Shown here one piece after another: positions 1 to 6,554 of a stretch of 12,339 nt of DNA. Every line of letters starts with the position of its first letter. Positions within the stretch are counted from its first letter, which is position 1. The stretch comes from an uncultured euryarchaeote. Its GTDB lineage: Archaea; Thermoplasmatota; Poseidoniia; Poseidoniales; Poseidoniaceae. The DNA is taken from positions 1-12,339 of the forward strand of contig CALCOP010000038.1 of NCBI GenBank assembly GCA_937897365.1. The letters run 5' to 3'. The notes beneath the pieces were generated by a model. The model saw only the letters and a program-made list of their open reading frames with translations, made no database searches and was not told the DNA's origin. Both the position numbers and the translations under genes were made by a program.

Positions 1-234
1 ACTCAAATTGAACACTTGTGGTCTGTCATTAAGCCGCATGAGGAACTCTGGCAAGGCAAGAAACCAATGGGTGTTGCTGCCGCACTGATCTACAAGGTCA
101 GTAACGAAACCAGCTCACCTCGAACACAGTCTGAAGTGTGTAAGGTAGCCAATGTCTCGGAAGTTACCCTTCGTGGTTTGTTGCGCCTCATTGAGGGACT
201 CCTCGGTCAACTCGGTGAAGTTTCAAAACAGTGA
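1..234 (+). CDS. tfb: Transcription initiation factor B (TFB), C-terminal fragment
   Basis: This is the last 77 residues of a gene that begins before the window; the frame is open from base 1 to a TGA at 232-234. The segment matches the second cyclin repeat of archaeal TFB (TFIIB homologue): GKKPMGVAAALIY corresponds to the conserved GxSPxGxAAAxxY helix, and TQSEVCKVANVSEVTLR corresponds to the TQxEVAxxAxVTEVTxR helix-turn-helix that contacts the BRE upstream of the TATA box. TFB bridges TBP on DNA and RNA polymerase. The zinc ribbon, B-finger and first cyclin repeat lie outside the window. Instead of the usual TxRxRY the last helix reads VTLRGLLRLIEGLL, a modest divergence in the recognition helix region. 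Archaea often carry several TFB paralogues and which one this is cannot be told. The Cys4 gene follows after 24 bases and is probably cotranscribed. Confidence 0.85.
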   Translation, partial: TQIEHLWSVIKPHEELWQGKKPMGVAAALIYKVSNETSSPRTQSEVCKVANVSEVTLRGLLRLIEGLLGQLGEVSKQ

Positions 235-247
235 TTGAATCGACCTT

Positions 248-252
248 GAGGG
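248..252 (+). promoter_or_regulatory. Shine-Dalgarno-like site before the TTG start of the Cys4 protein gene
   Basis: GAGGG lies six bases before TTG at 259. No TATA-like element sits about 25 bases before either candidate start, which fits translation from a transcript shared with tfb. It favours the TTG start over the ATG at 289, which has no such site. Confidence 0.4.
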
Positions 253-258
253 CGAAAC

Positions 259-567
259 TTGAAAGATTCTCGCTCTTACCGACCAATCATGGGATTCAAA
301 GCTAAGGCTCGAAAACACAAAGGTGACTCTGGTAAGAACCCTAAAGACAACAAGAAAACTACTGTTACCGAAGGACAAATTTCGTGCGGTATCAAATCCT
401 GCGACGGGTATGCTGACAAAAGCATGGGTGGACGCTCACTCTCTATTGATAACGCAATTGACGTATGGGGTAGCGGAGGATATGAGGAACGCAAAGGTCG
501 TGTTCGTGTCTGCAAAAGTTGCTACCGCAAATGGAAGAAGGATAACAAGTCAGAAGACACCTACTGA
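259..567 (+). CDS. Small basic Cys4 putative zinc-binding protein
   Basis: I do not recognise a named family. From TTG at 259 the product is 102 residues; from the alternative ATG at 289 it is 92. In the 92-residue form there are two cysteine pairs, C33-x4-C38 and C75-x2-C78, about 36 residues apart. This is the layout of a small zinc-binding knuckle or ribbon. The N-terminal third is rich in Lys, Arg and Ser and looks disordered. The C-terminal pair sits in a basic stretch (RVCKSCYRKWKK), so nucleic acid or ribosome binding is plausible but inferred. The gene begins 24 bases after tfb on the same strand, so cotranscription with a general transcription factor is likely. The Shine-Dalgarno-like GAGGG favours TTG; the ATG gives a more typical-looking N-terminus (MGFKAKARK). 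A reverse-strand open frame over the same bases is judged a shadow. Confidence 0.7.
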   Translation: MKDSRSYRPIMGFKAKARKHKGDSGKNPKDNKKTTVTEGQISCGIKSCDGYADKSMGGRSLSIDNAIDVWGSGGYEERKGRVRVCKSCYRKWKKDNKSEDTY

Positions 568-591
568 TTTTCTTCACTTTCAGTTTTACTG
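568..591 (+). terminator. Possible T-rich terminator after the Cys4 gene
   Basis: Just after the stop at 565-567 the plus strand carries TTTTC, CTTTC and TTTTA within about 24 bases. Archaeal RNA polymerase terminates at such pyrimidine-rich, U-rich stretches without a hairpin. The position between two independent genes fits, but no single T run exceeds four. Confidence 0.25.
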
Positions 592-609
592 AGGGGTGTT
601 GGAAAAGAA

Positions 610-617
610 GGTATACC
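610..617 (+). promoter_or_regulatory. TATA-like element for the propeller gene
   Basis: GGTATACC is centred about 25 bases before the ATG at 639, with no Shine-Dalgarno site between. This is the spacing expected for a leaderless archaeal transcript. Confidence 0.4.
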
Positions 618-638
618 GACGGCTCTGCTTTCGTATGT

Positions 639-1256
639 ATGAACAATAGAGTCGTGGTTCGGAGTTTGGTAACTGGTGACGGATGCCTTGTTGCAATGGA
701 TGACGGGGCAATCGTGTGGAGACCAACGCATGGCACGCGCAGTCAAATCAAAATCGACGCCATCGCCACGGTTTTACTCGCAGTAAAAGGACCCACGGAA
801 AAATATGACATCGCTGCAATAGGCGATTCGTCTGGAGGTGTGACATTACTTTCCTTACCTCGGCTCGAGGTCATTGAAAAATTTGCCGTCGAAGGAGGAA
901 TTGTTCGTTCCCTTACTGCAGTCACAAATTCCTTTGGAAAATATCTCGCAGCTACCCAAAATGGAAGTGTATGGGTCGTTGGAACTGAAGTTCCGAATCG
1001 TGCAATCAAACTGTTCACACACACAGGACCAATAACAAGTCTGCGACTCATAGACGATTCTATAATCATCCAGAGTGGGTGGAATAGACGCACGTATGAT
1101 TGGACTGGAGAAACGACAAATGACTTCGATGGTGCACAGCAATTTGCCATTAAAGCAACGCATCGTGCTAATCGAAGAGCCCGTATTCTCGAATCTGAAC
1201 AACGAAGAAAAGAACAGTCTCAACCACTGATGCTCGATTTACCTTCATTAGCTTAA
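639..1256 (+). CDS. Short WD40/beta-propeller-like protein of unknown function
   Basis: The 205-residue product has no signal peptide or membrane segment and is probably cytoplasmic. It shows repeated propeller-like strand patterns: a motif ending DDGAIVWRP (21-29), IAAIGDSSGGVTLLSLPRLEVI (58-79), YLAATQNGSVWVVG (102-115) and ITSLRLIDDSIIIQSG (132-147) followed by RRTYDWTGE. Each has the small-residue turn then hydrophobic strand seen in WD40-type blades. That is only about four blades, whereas closed propellers usually have six to eight, so it may dimerise or be a degenerate relative. Residues 171-193 form a strongly charged, basic probable helix (ATHRANRRARILESEQRRK). The ATG at 639 is preferred because an upstream ATG at 635 runs into a stop and a TATA-like box is well placed. 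Its stop overlaps that of the convergent metallo-beta-lactamase-fold gene. Function unknown; the fold assignment is by pattern only. Confidence 0.7.
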   Translation: MNNRVVVRSLVTGDGCLVAMDDGAIVWRPTHGTRSQIKIDAIATVLLAVKGPTEKYDIAAIGDSSGGVTLLSLPRLEVIEKFAVEGGIVRSLTAVTNSFGKYLAATQNGSVWVVGTEVPNRAIKLFTHTGPITSLRLIDDSIIIQSGWNRRTYDWTGETTNDFDGAQQFAIKATHRANRRARILESEQRRKEQSQPLMLDLPSLA

Positions 1257-2023
1257 GTTCGTTCCTGCTCTTCCAAAGGCCAGGGTGGATGAGGAGAATA
1301 CCACAATGCAGTCTGTGCCGGCTTGGGTACTGATTTCGACACTTTTCCATCATTGGACAAACACGTTTCGAAAAAGTCAATATGCTGTTTCAGTACTTCT
1401 TTGACATGCTTTTTCCCTTTAATCGCGGGTCCTTGAAGAGGTATAACCGATTTAGGATTATAGCGCAGAACACGTTTCAAACTGTCGACCACATCTGGTA
1501 AACAACCACCCGGTAAATCCCATCGAGTCGGTCGATCTGCACGAGGGAGCAATGTTCCAAGAATCATCATTTCTTGACCTGAGATCCAATAGCCAACGCC
1601 ATCGAGTGAATGTCCAGGAAGAGAAAGTGCTTCCACTTGGCCATCTCCGAGTGCAAATACATCACCATCCGTGACGGTTTGAGTGTGAATTGATGGCATG
1701 TCTGAGTCAAATCTGTTCGCCCATGTGGTGAAAAAGTCTCCTGTTTCAAGGGCAGCCTGACCTTGAGGATGGATATGAACCGTGCAATCTGAAAAGGATT
1801 CTGAGAGATGTTTGGCACCTCCTGAACAAGGATACCTCTTGCTTGTAAGTAAGATTCTGTCAAGACTTTCTCCATCATCAAGAAGCCCTTTTATGCGCTC
1901 AACTTGAAGCCCCTGGTACCAAGAGGTCCCTGCATCAATAAGGAGAGTACCAATCGACCCACCAACAACAACCAGATTGGCATCGTGGTGAATTGCGGGT
2001 AAGCGTAATACACGCATATACAC
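1253..2023 (-). CDS. Metallo-beta-lactamase-fold protein with degenerate metal site
   Basis: The 256-residue sequence has the order of metallo-beta-lactamase-fold hydrolases: VVVGGSIGTLLIDAGT (strand then the D30-A-G turn), ILLTSKRYPCSGGAKHL (58-73) where active members have THxHxDHxGG, a DGDVFALGDGQVEALSLPGHS segment, ILGTLL (154-159) where the family has GD, and VIPLQGP (193-199) where the family has PGHGP. Only H138 of PGH remains among the usual ligands. The motif His/Asp positions read S61, R63, P65 and C66, the bridging Asp reads T157 and the last His reads Q197. The expected metal-dependent hydrolase activity is therefore probably lost and a binding or structural role is more likely. 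Start: GTG at 2023 is the first standard start in frame; ATG at 2017 is next. The frame stays open upstream and includes a plausible family-like N-terminus (see findings). It converges on the propeller gene with 4 bases of overlap. Confidence 0.8.
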   Translation of the reverse strand: MYMRVLRLPAIHHDANLVVVGGSIGTLLIDAGTSWYQGLQVERIKGLLDDGESLDRILLTSKRYPCSGGAKHLSESFSDCTVHIHPQGQAALETGDFFTTWANRFDSDMPSIHTQTVTDGDVFALGDGQVEALSLPGHSLDGVGYWISGQEMMILGTLLPRADRPTRWDLPGGCLPDVVDSLKRVLRYNPKSVIPLQGPAIKGKKHVKEVLKQHIDFFETCLSNDGKVSKSVPKPAQTALWYSPHPPWPLEEQERT

Positions 2024-2119
2024 GCCTGTGACTTGTACTCCTTGAACAATGCTCTTTCTGATAAATCCAACTACAGGTAAAATGATGGCACTACGACATA
2101 TTATTTCGGTCGGTTGCGG

Positions 2120-2126
2120 TTAAATA
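2120..2126 (+). promoter_or_regulatory. TATA-like element for rpl40e
   Basis: TTAAATA is centred 25 bases before the ATG at 2148. A purine-rich GGGGGAG (2127-2133) lies 14 bases from the start, too far for a usual Shine-Dalgarno contact, so a leaderless transcript is likely. Confidence 0.5.
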
Positions 2127-2147
2127 GGGGGAGTTAGTCGCAAACCC

Positions 2148-2297
2148 ATGGCACGATTCCCTGAAGCAGAGGAGCGCTTGCTTCGCGTAAAGATTTGCAT
2201 GAAGTGCAATGCTCGCAATGCGTGGAGAGCCACACGCTGCAGAAAGTGCAGTTACAAGGGCCTAAGGCCGAAGAATGTTGAGCGTAAGGGTGCATGA
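2148..2297 (+). CDS. rpl40e: Large ribosomal subunit protein eL40 (L40e)
   Basis: The 49-residue basic protein matches archaeal L40e in length and pattern. MARFPEAEERLL is followed by two cysteine pairs, C17-x2-C20 (ICMKC) and C31-x2-C34 (CRKC), which bind one zinc ion, and a basic tail ending RPKNVERKGA. In archaea it is a standalone protein, while eukaryotes make it as a ubiquitin fusion. It sits on the large subunit near the factor-binding region. The ATG at 2148 gives the expected N-terminus and has a well-placed TATA-like box. The gene stands alone between divergent and convergent neighbours: the metallo-beta-lactamase-fold gene starts 124 bases upstream on the other strand and the A24 peptidase gene ends 28 bases downstream. 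Confidence 0.95.
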   Translation: MARFPEAEERLLRVKICMKCNARNAWRATRCRKCSYKGLRPKNVERKGA

Positions 2298-2325
2298 TTG
2301 CATCTTTACAATCTTGAGTTCATCC

Positions 2326-3327
2326 TCATTCTATACCAAGTATTGGCATCAGCAGTGCCATAGGATCACCCAATAAGACCATTGGAATAATTGCTGGGAA
2401 CAAGAACACCAGCAATGGCAATTTCTGACTCACCCAAACTTCTTCCACTTGTGCGGCTTTGAGTTCAGCAAGAGCTACGGCCAATTGTTCATCGCTTGGA
2501 GTTTTTCGAGGTGCTCGCTTTCGGTGATATACTTCCATTGAACCATCCGGTTTTTCGACAAGTGTGGTAAGAAGCCAAACATGACGCTCTGCAACCTCAA
2601 GAAGGGGCATCCGACTTGCGTGCCACGCCAGCATAAGGTCACTGAGACTACGAATATGCCCCCTTGAGAGATTGGTGAAAAGAAGAATAAATGGGATGAA
2701 CAAAAAGGAAATACCCCCCCACATTAGCAGCGAAAATGCCGGCGGTAGAGCAAACAAAGCATCATTTGTTGCCGATGTAAGGGATAGCGGCATTGTAGAC
2801 CAGTTTGGAATGAGGAGAGCCACCCACATCAGTGCCTTTGCGTCAGCGCCACCGTGGAGCATACGGACTCTCCAAGCAAGATCGATGAGGAGAATGAGGG
2901 GGATGACTGCAAATGTAGACCACCAGAGCGCTCCCAAGCCGGTTTCATTTCCAATGAGAACGTCGATTGGATTGATTGCCTGATATTGTATTGCTCCAAA
3001 AATTAGACCGCACAGACTCGCAAGATACCAAACAACGACGACTTGGTCCATTCGAGAGCCCGCACGGAAATCAGAAAATGTAGGTCTACCAATTACAGCG
3101 CCTGACGCATATGCGACTGCCGCTGATGCGGTGAGGTAGATGGTCCAATCTGCGCCTTGATTCATGAGATCGAGCGCCCAGAGAAAAAGAGCCGGTTTTA
3201 CCCATACCAACCAATGTTCATTTTTCACTCGACGTTCCTTGTGGTCCATCCAAGCCGCCCACCCCATTCCAAGAAGAAGTACACAAATCCTCGACCAGCC
3301 CAGGATTTGATTTTCTGTGAGGCTCAT
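2326..3327 (-). CDS. A24-family prepilin/preflagellin aspartic peptidase
   Basis: The 333-residue polytopic membrane protein carries the two catalytic aspartates of the A24 family. D28 lies in AAWMDHKERRVKN (D, then RRVxN as in FlaK/PibD/TadV-like enzymes), and D162 lies in the GGADAK motif (159-164). These enzymes cleave class III signal peptides of archaellins, pilins and other type IV pilin-like proteins at the cytoplasmic face of the membrane. Several hydrophobic segments are visible, including 14-27, 63-80, 97-112, 137-151, 165-174, 194-218 and 304-329. A hydrophilic stretch (219-300, with KRAPRKTPSDEQ) precedes VWVSQKLPLLVFLFP, an arrangement typical of archaeal members. At 333 residues it is longer than FlaK (about 230). 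The start has a CTTTAAG box centred 27 bases upstream and no Shine-Dalgarno site. No pilin or archaellin gene is in the window, so the substrate is unknown. Confidence 0.85.
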   Translation of the reverse strand: MSLTENQILGWSRICVLLLGMGWAAWMDHKERRVKNEHWLVWVKPALFLWALDLMNQGADWTIYLTASAAVAYASGAVIGRPTFSDFRAGSRMDQVVVVWYLASLCGLIFGAIQYQAINPIDVLIGNETGLGALWWSTFAVIPLILLIDLAWRVRMLHGGADAKALMWVALLIPNWSTMPLSLTSATNDALFALPPAFSLLMWGGISFLFIPFILLFTNLSRGHIRSLSDLMLAWHASRMPLLEVAERHVWLLTTLVEKPDGSMEVYHRKRAPRKTPSDEQLAVALAELKAAQVEEVWVSQKLPLLVFLFPAIIPMVLLGDPMALLMPILGIE

Positions 3328-3350
3328 GACCTGCGGAAAGCGGCAATGGA

Positions 3351-3357
3351 CTTAAAG
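3351..3357 (-). promoter_or_regulatory. TATA-like element for the A24 peptidase gene
   Basis: On the minus strand CTTTAAG is centred 27 bases before the ATG at 3327. No Shine-Dalgarno site lies between, which suggests a leaderless transcript. Confidence 0.4.
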
Positions 3358-3359
3358 AC

Positions 3360-3375
3360 GGCCTCCACACAGGCC
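3360..3375. repeat. Inverted repeat between divergent promoters
   Basis: GGCCT (3360-3364), a six-base spacer and AGGCC (3371-3375) form a perfect inverted repeat. It lies in the 74-base gap between the divergent A24 peptidase and UPF0147 genes, between their two TATA-like boxes. An operator is possible, but five-base arms also arise by chance. Confidence 0.25.
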
Positions 3376-3376
3376 A

Positions 3377-3382
3377 CTATAC
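3377..3382 (+). promoter_or_regulatory. Weak TATA-like element for the UPF0147 gene
   Basis: CTATAC is centred about 22 bases before the ATG at 3402. The match and spacing are weaker than for the other promoters in the window. A GGGG eight bases or so before the ATG could serve as a weak ribosome site. Confidence 0.25.
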
Positions 3383-3401
3383 GAGCAATGGGGCAGTTAT
3401 C

Positions 3402-3668
3402 ATGGATATCGAAGCACGGTTAGTTCAAGTGGCCTCTGTCATAAACCAAATTGATGACCCAAAGGTGCCTCGGAACATACGTCGACAAGCCAAAGAAACC
3501 TGTGAACAATGGTTGCTTAACAAGGGCAAAAAATTGGATGTTCGCATAGCGATGTCACAATCGAAATTAGAAGAACTCTATGAGGACCCAAACATTCCTC
3601 CTGAGTTTGGAACATTGATTTTGATGATTAACACCGAGCTTGAGAAGATTCTCACTGAAGTCCTGTGA
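3402..3668 (+). CDS. UPF0147 family protein
   Basis: This 88-residue all-helical small protein matches the archaeal UPF0147 family in length and key motifs: INQIDDPKVPRNIRRQAKE corresponds to the family's DxxVPRNIRRAA segment, DVRIAMSQSKLEELYEDPNIPPEFGTLILMINTELE corresponds to VRxxxAIxxLEExxxDPNMPxHxRTxIWxxxxxLE. The family is widespread in archaea; its biochemical role is not established to my knowledge. No signal peptide, membrane segment or catalytic motif is seen. Its own ATG at 3402 is supported by the family N-terminus; an upstream ATG at 3388 is out of frame. It diverges from the A24 peptidase gene and ends one base before the stop of the convergent AI-2E permease gene. Confidence 0.85.
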   Translation: MDIEARLVQVASVINQIDDPKVPRNIRRQAKETCEQWLLNKGKKLDVRIAMSQSKLEELYEDPNIPPEFGTLILMINTELEKILTEVL

Positions 3669-3669
3669 A

Positions 3670-5094
3670 TCACTCTTCTTCAAGGACTGTAATGAACTGT
3701 TCAAGCAGTGGCCTCAATTCCTTGTCCAACTTTCCTTCACAGAGTAATGAAGTGACTTCAGTCGCTATAGAGTGTTTTGACTGAAGAGCATCGGCAGCGT
3801 CAAGAATGATTTCCATCTGGTCATCTGAAACTCTATTTTTCCTGAGCACACGTTGGGATGCAGTACGACCTGCAATGAGTTTGACTTGATGGTCCGAATA
3901 TCCAAGAAGCATTTGCAATTGATTGAGAGACTGGCTTTCAAAGTTCGAGATTTTACCGTCACGTATCGCATCATCCCACGCTTCATCAATGGAGGGAGCG
4001 CGCTCAGACATAAGTATCGCAAAAGGCTGAGTTGCTTCGATGTTTTCAAGAATAATCTTGATGATAACTGCAAAAGGAACTGCAAGTATCATGCCAAGTA
4101 TCCCCCATCCAGCGAATGAAATTGCAGTTACCAACAGCAAAAGCACTGGAGATAAGTCAAGTGCGCGACCCGCCCACTTTGTCTCGATAATTTGACCCCA
4201 AACCTGTTGGTTTGTGAGGAGAAGGAGGATCAAGAAAAAGAGAACATTCGGCTCAAGCAGTATCAAACCAAGGATTATTGGAGGCATCGTCGCAATGAGA
4301 GAGCCTATGTATGGTACGTAATTGAGGAGGAATGTGATTAGTGCCCAAGTGAACCAGAGGTCAATGCCAAATACGAACATAATCAGTCCTGCACAGGCTG
4401 CTGTTCCAGCACCGACACCTGTTTTTACAATGATATATGTGTTCACACTGGCTTCAATTTTTGTGCGCATAACTTGTACCTTCTGACTACCACCATCTGG
4501 CCATGCACGTTCTATGCGACCGGGCAATAAACTGGCTTCAAAGATAATGAAGATGAGAAAGAACATTACAGTAATACTCGTTGTGAGGGCACCACCAACA
4601 TTCGCTAACATCCCCATTGCTGCATCAGAGAGTTTTTGCTCATCTTCCAGAACACCGAGGGCAGCGAGATCTTCAACAAGAGTCGTGTTTGAACTGTTGG
4701 AATCTTCACTGAAAGCCATACTAAGAAGCGGGGATTGTTTCAGTTCACTCCATTTTTCTTCAAGTTGCGTATTATAGAGTTCCATTTTTTCTTCATCTTC
4801 AACCAAGTCATTGGCTTGTTGGTAGGCAACAAATGATGCTGCAGAGACCAAAAGTAAGGTAAGAAGAACCATCGTCAAATACGATAAAATCAAAGGGAAA
4901 CCATTCCTTGAGAGGTAATCAGAACCTGGTTTGAGTACAAAATAAATTCCTAATGCAATAAAGAAAGGCTGGAGTACACCCTTGAGTACAATTAACCAAA
5001 TCACCATCAACGTGATGAGAATTGAGATGTGAGCAAAAGTGGAAACTCGACGATTGAAACGACCTGAATCCCAAGATGTGGATGCCACTTCCAT
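3670..5094 (-). CDS. AI-2E family (PerM-like) membrane permease with helical C-terminal tail
   Basis: The 474-residue protein has the AI-2E/PerM layout. Two N-terminal membrane segments pairs (about 22-55 and 66-92) are followed by a soluble loop (93-165), a segment at 170-190, then a C-terminal membrane bundle (219-350). Family hallmarks are LNYVPYIGSLIATMPP (257-272) and the LSPVLLLLVTAISFAGWGILGMILAVP run (314-340). Members are putative exporters or channels for small molecules or ions, and the true substrate here is unknown. After the last membrane segment a roughly 110-residue charged tail follows (365-474), with DGKISNFESQSLNQL and LGYSDHQV, resembling the TerB-like pattern. The ATG at 5094 begins a cytosolic stretch of about 20 residues. 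No clear promoter is seen. It lies 39 bases after the MFS gene on the same strand and could share its transcript. Its end faces the UPF0147 gene. Confidence 0.85.
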   Translation of the reverse strand: MEVASTSWDSGRFNRRVSTFAHISILITLMVIWLIVLKGVLQPFFIALGIYFVLKPGSDYLSRNGFPLILSYLTMVLLTLLLVSAASFVAYQQANDLVEDEEKMELYNTQLEEKWSELKQSPLLSMAFSEDSNSSNTTLVEDLAALGVLEDEQKLSDAAMGMLANVGGALTTSITVMFFLIFIIFEASLLPGRIERAWPDGGSQKVQVMRTKIEASVNTYIIVKTGVGAGTAACAGLIMFVFGIDLWFTWALITFLLNYVPYIGSLIATMPPIILGLILLEPNVLFFLILLLLTNQQVWGQIIETKWAGRALDLSPVLLLLVTAISFAGWGILGMILAVPFAVIIKIILENIEATQPFAILMSERAPSIDEAWDDAIRDGKISNFESQSLNQLQMLLGYSDHQVKLIAGRTASQRVLRKNRVSDDQMEIILDAADALQSKHSIATEVTSLLCEGKLDKELRPLLEQFITVLEEE

Positions 5095-5133
5095 AGACTC
5101 GGGGCTTTGTTCAACCTCTTGAGTGTTTAGGGG

Positions 5134-6498
5134 TTATTCTTCCGCAAGTGGTAAATCCGATTCCTTCTCGTCTAATGAAGGGATTCGCAATGCCAGGAGT
5201 GCGGCACATAACATTACGATTCCGCACAGATGGAAGGCTGTATGGTAATCAAAAGGCCATGCACGTGAAACAGTGAGAGTCCAAACCAAGCCGCCGGTGA
5301 AAGGGCCAAGAATCCGGGCAAAAGCACCGAGAGATTCTTGTGCACCCATTACAACACCCAATTCATATCCGTTGGCTTTTGCAACACGCGTCAAAAAGGA
5401 GGAAGACGACGGCTGGAATATACCGTTACCAACAGAGATGAGGAAAGCGACAAGAAGAATCTGAATCCAAGCGTTCTCTGCTTGTGTATAGGGTACCAGT
5501 ACAAGACCGATTCCGGTCAACACACATGCAACCGAAAGCAGTCTTCGTGAGCCAAAACGACGTGAAAGCGGACCAATAAGTACTGCCTGAGTGAAGATTC
5601 CGCTAATCCCTATCATTGCAAAGATACGACCATTGTCAGCTTCACTAAAGGCAAGTCCGCCATTTACAGGGTCCATCTCCGTGTACAATATGAAAACTGC
5701 ATGCATGATTGTGAAGCCAAATGTGAAGAGCATCGAAACCCAAATTATAAGGGAAATATTTTGAGATTTGAGCATCGAAACTGAATTTTTCATCATATGT
5801 GCCATGCTCGATGTCCAAGGTTGTGGCTCTGATATCGTGCGTTGTCCAACTGGAAGTGATTCAGGTAGAGAACGGTATGCTACTGCCAATGAAAATAATG
5901 ACAGAAGACTGGCAACAAAACATGGCAAAAGATAGGGGTGGGTCTCAAAAAGAGTGCCTCTAAAGAAATCCCACCTTTCTGCAGGATTCGATAATTCACC
6001 ACCAATAAACGGTCCAAAAGTGAATCCCAAGCCAAATGCAGCTCCAATGAGTCCCATCCGAGTTGCGAGCTCCTGAGGCGAACTCACATCGCCAATGTAG
6101 GCTCTTGCTACTGCTAAATTCCCGTTGAATACCCCTGCCATAAATCGTGCAACAAAAGCAATAACCAACGTATTCGCAAGTCCAAAGAGGGTGAAGAATA
6201 CTGTATTACCTACAAGTCCAATCATCAAAACCGGGCGTCGCCCAATCCGATCGGATAAGGAGCCCCATAACGGAGCAAACAAAAATTGGGCAACGGAATA
6301 TGAAGTCATCAGTAGTCCAACCCAAAGGCCGATATTTGCAACCTGACTTTCAGGTGTCAAATCCTCAACAAGATACGTCAAGAACGGAATAACAATTCCA
6401 AAACCAATCATGTCAATCATGGTGACAAGAAACAGAACAACGAGTGCGCCCTTTCCTGTACTGCGATCGATACTGGTTCGTGTTACATCTTCGCCCAT
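5134..6498 (-). CDS. MFS transporter, TetA/DHA1-like drug:H+ antiporter type
   Basis: The 454-residue product has about 12 membrane segments. In numbering from the ATG at 6498, D29 lies in TM1 (TMIDMIGFGIVIPFL), which resembles the LDxxGxGxxxPxLP start of TetA-like carriers. Motif A is GSLSDRIGRRP (79-89) in the loop after TM2, motif-B-like R118 lies in VARFMAGVFNG, and a glycine-rich motif-C-like GAAFGLGFTFGPFIGG lies at 152-167. These point to a proton-coupled 12-TM antiporter; substrate unknown. A long hydrophilic loop follows TM6 (around SLPVGQRTISEPQPW). An in-frame ATG at 6543 would add 15 residues (469 aa). The start at 6498 is preferred because GGGGGTG lies 7 bases before it, and because the extra residues are not membrane-like. 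The gene follows lonB after 56 bases on the same strand. Confidence 0.88.
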   Translation of the reverse strand: MGEDVTRTSIDRSTGKGALVVLFLVTMIDMIGFGIVIPFLTYLVEDLTPESQVANIGLWVGLLMTSYSVAQFLFAPLWGSLSDRIGRRPVLMIGLVGNTVFFTLFGLANTLVIAFVARFMAGVFNGNLAVARAYIGDVSSPQELATRMGLIGAAFGLGFTFGPFIGGELSNPAERWDFFRGTLFETHPYLLPCFVASLLSLFSLAVAYRSLPESLPVGQRTISEPQPWTSSMAHMMKNSVSMLKSQNISLIIWVSMLFTFGFTIMHAVFILYTEMDPVNGGLAFSEADNGRIFAMIGISGIFTQAVLIGPLSRRFGSRRLLSVACVLTGIGLVLVPYTQAENAWIQILLVAFLISVGNGIFQPSSSSFLTRVAKANGYELGVVMGAQESLGAFARILGPFTGGLVWTLTVSRAWPFDYHTAFHLCGIVMLCAALLALRIPSLDEKESDLPLAEE

Positions 6499-6505
6499 GA
6501 TATGC

Positions 6506-6512
6506 CACCCCC
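6506..6512 (-). promoter_or_regulatory. Shine-Dalgarno site deciding the MFS start
   Basis: Reading the minus strand, GGGGGTG (one mismatch to GGAGGTG) ends seven bases before ATG at 6498. It supports that start over the in-frame ATG at 6543. A palindromic AGTATACT at 6515-6522 could also act as a TATA-like box but is only about 20 bases from the ATG. Confidence 0.5.
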
Positions 6513-6554
6513 ACAGTATACTCTGTATTGAATGACATTGCATTCAATGTATTC

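Noticed and set aside
743..1150. 135-codon open frame on the minus strand
   Set aside because: It lies antisense inside the propeller-like gene, has no recognisable motif, and the plus-strand frame has the better start, promoter and domain-like pattern.
1821..1860. Possible frameshift explaining the missing HxHxDH motif
   Set aside because: The conserved LLT before and SGG after the motif are in the same frame, and every other ligand position except H138 is also substituted. A local sequencing error would not explain this.
6499..6543. 15-residue longer MFS start at 6543
   Set aside because: No ribosome site near it, while GGGGGTG is well placed for the ATG at 6498, and the extra residues add nothing family-like.
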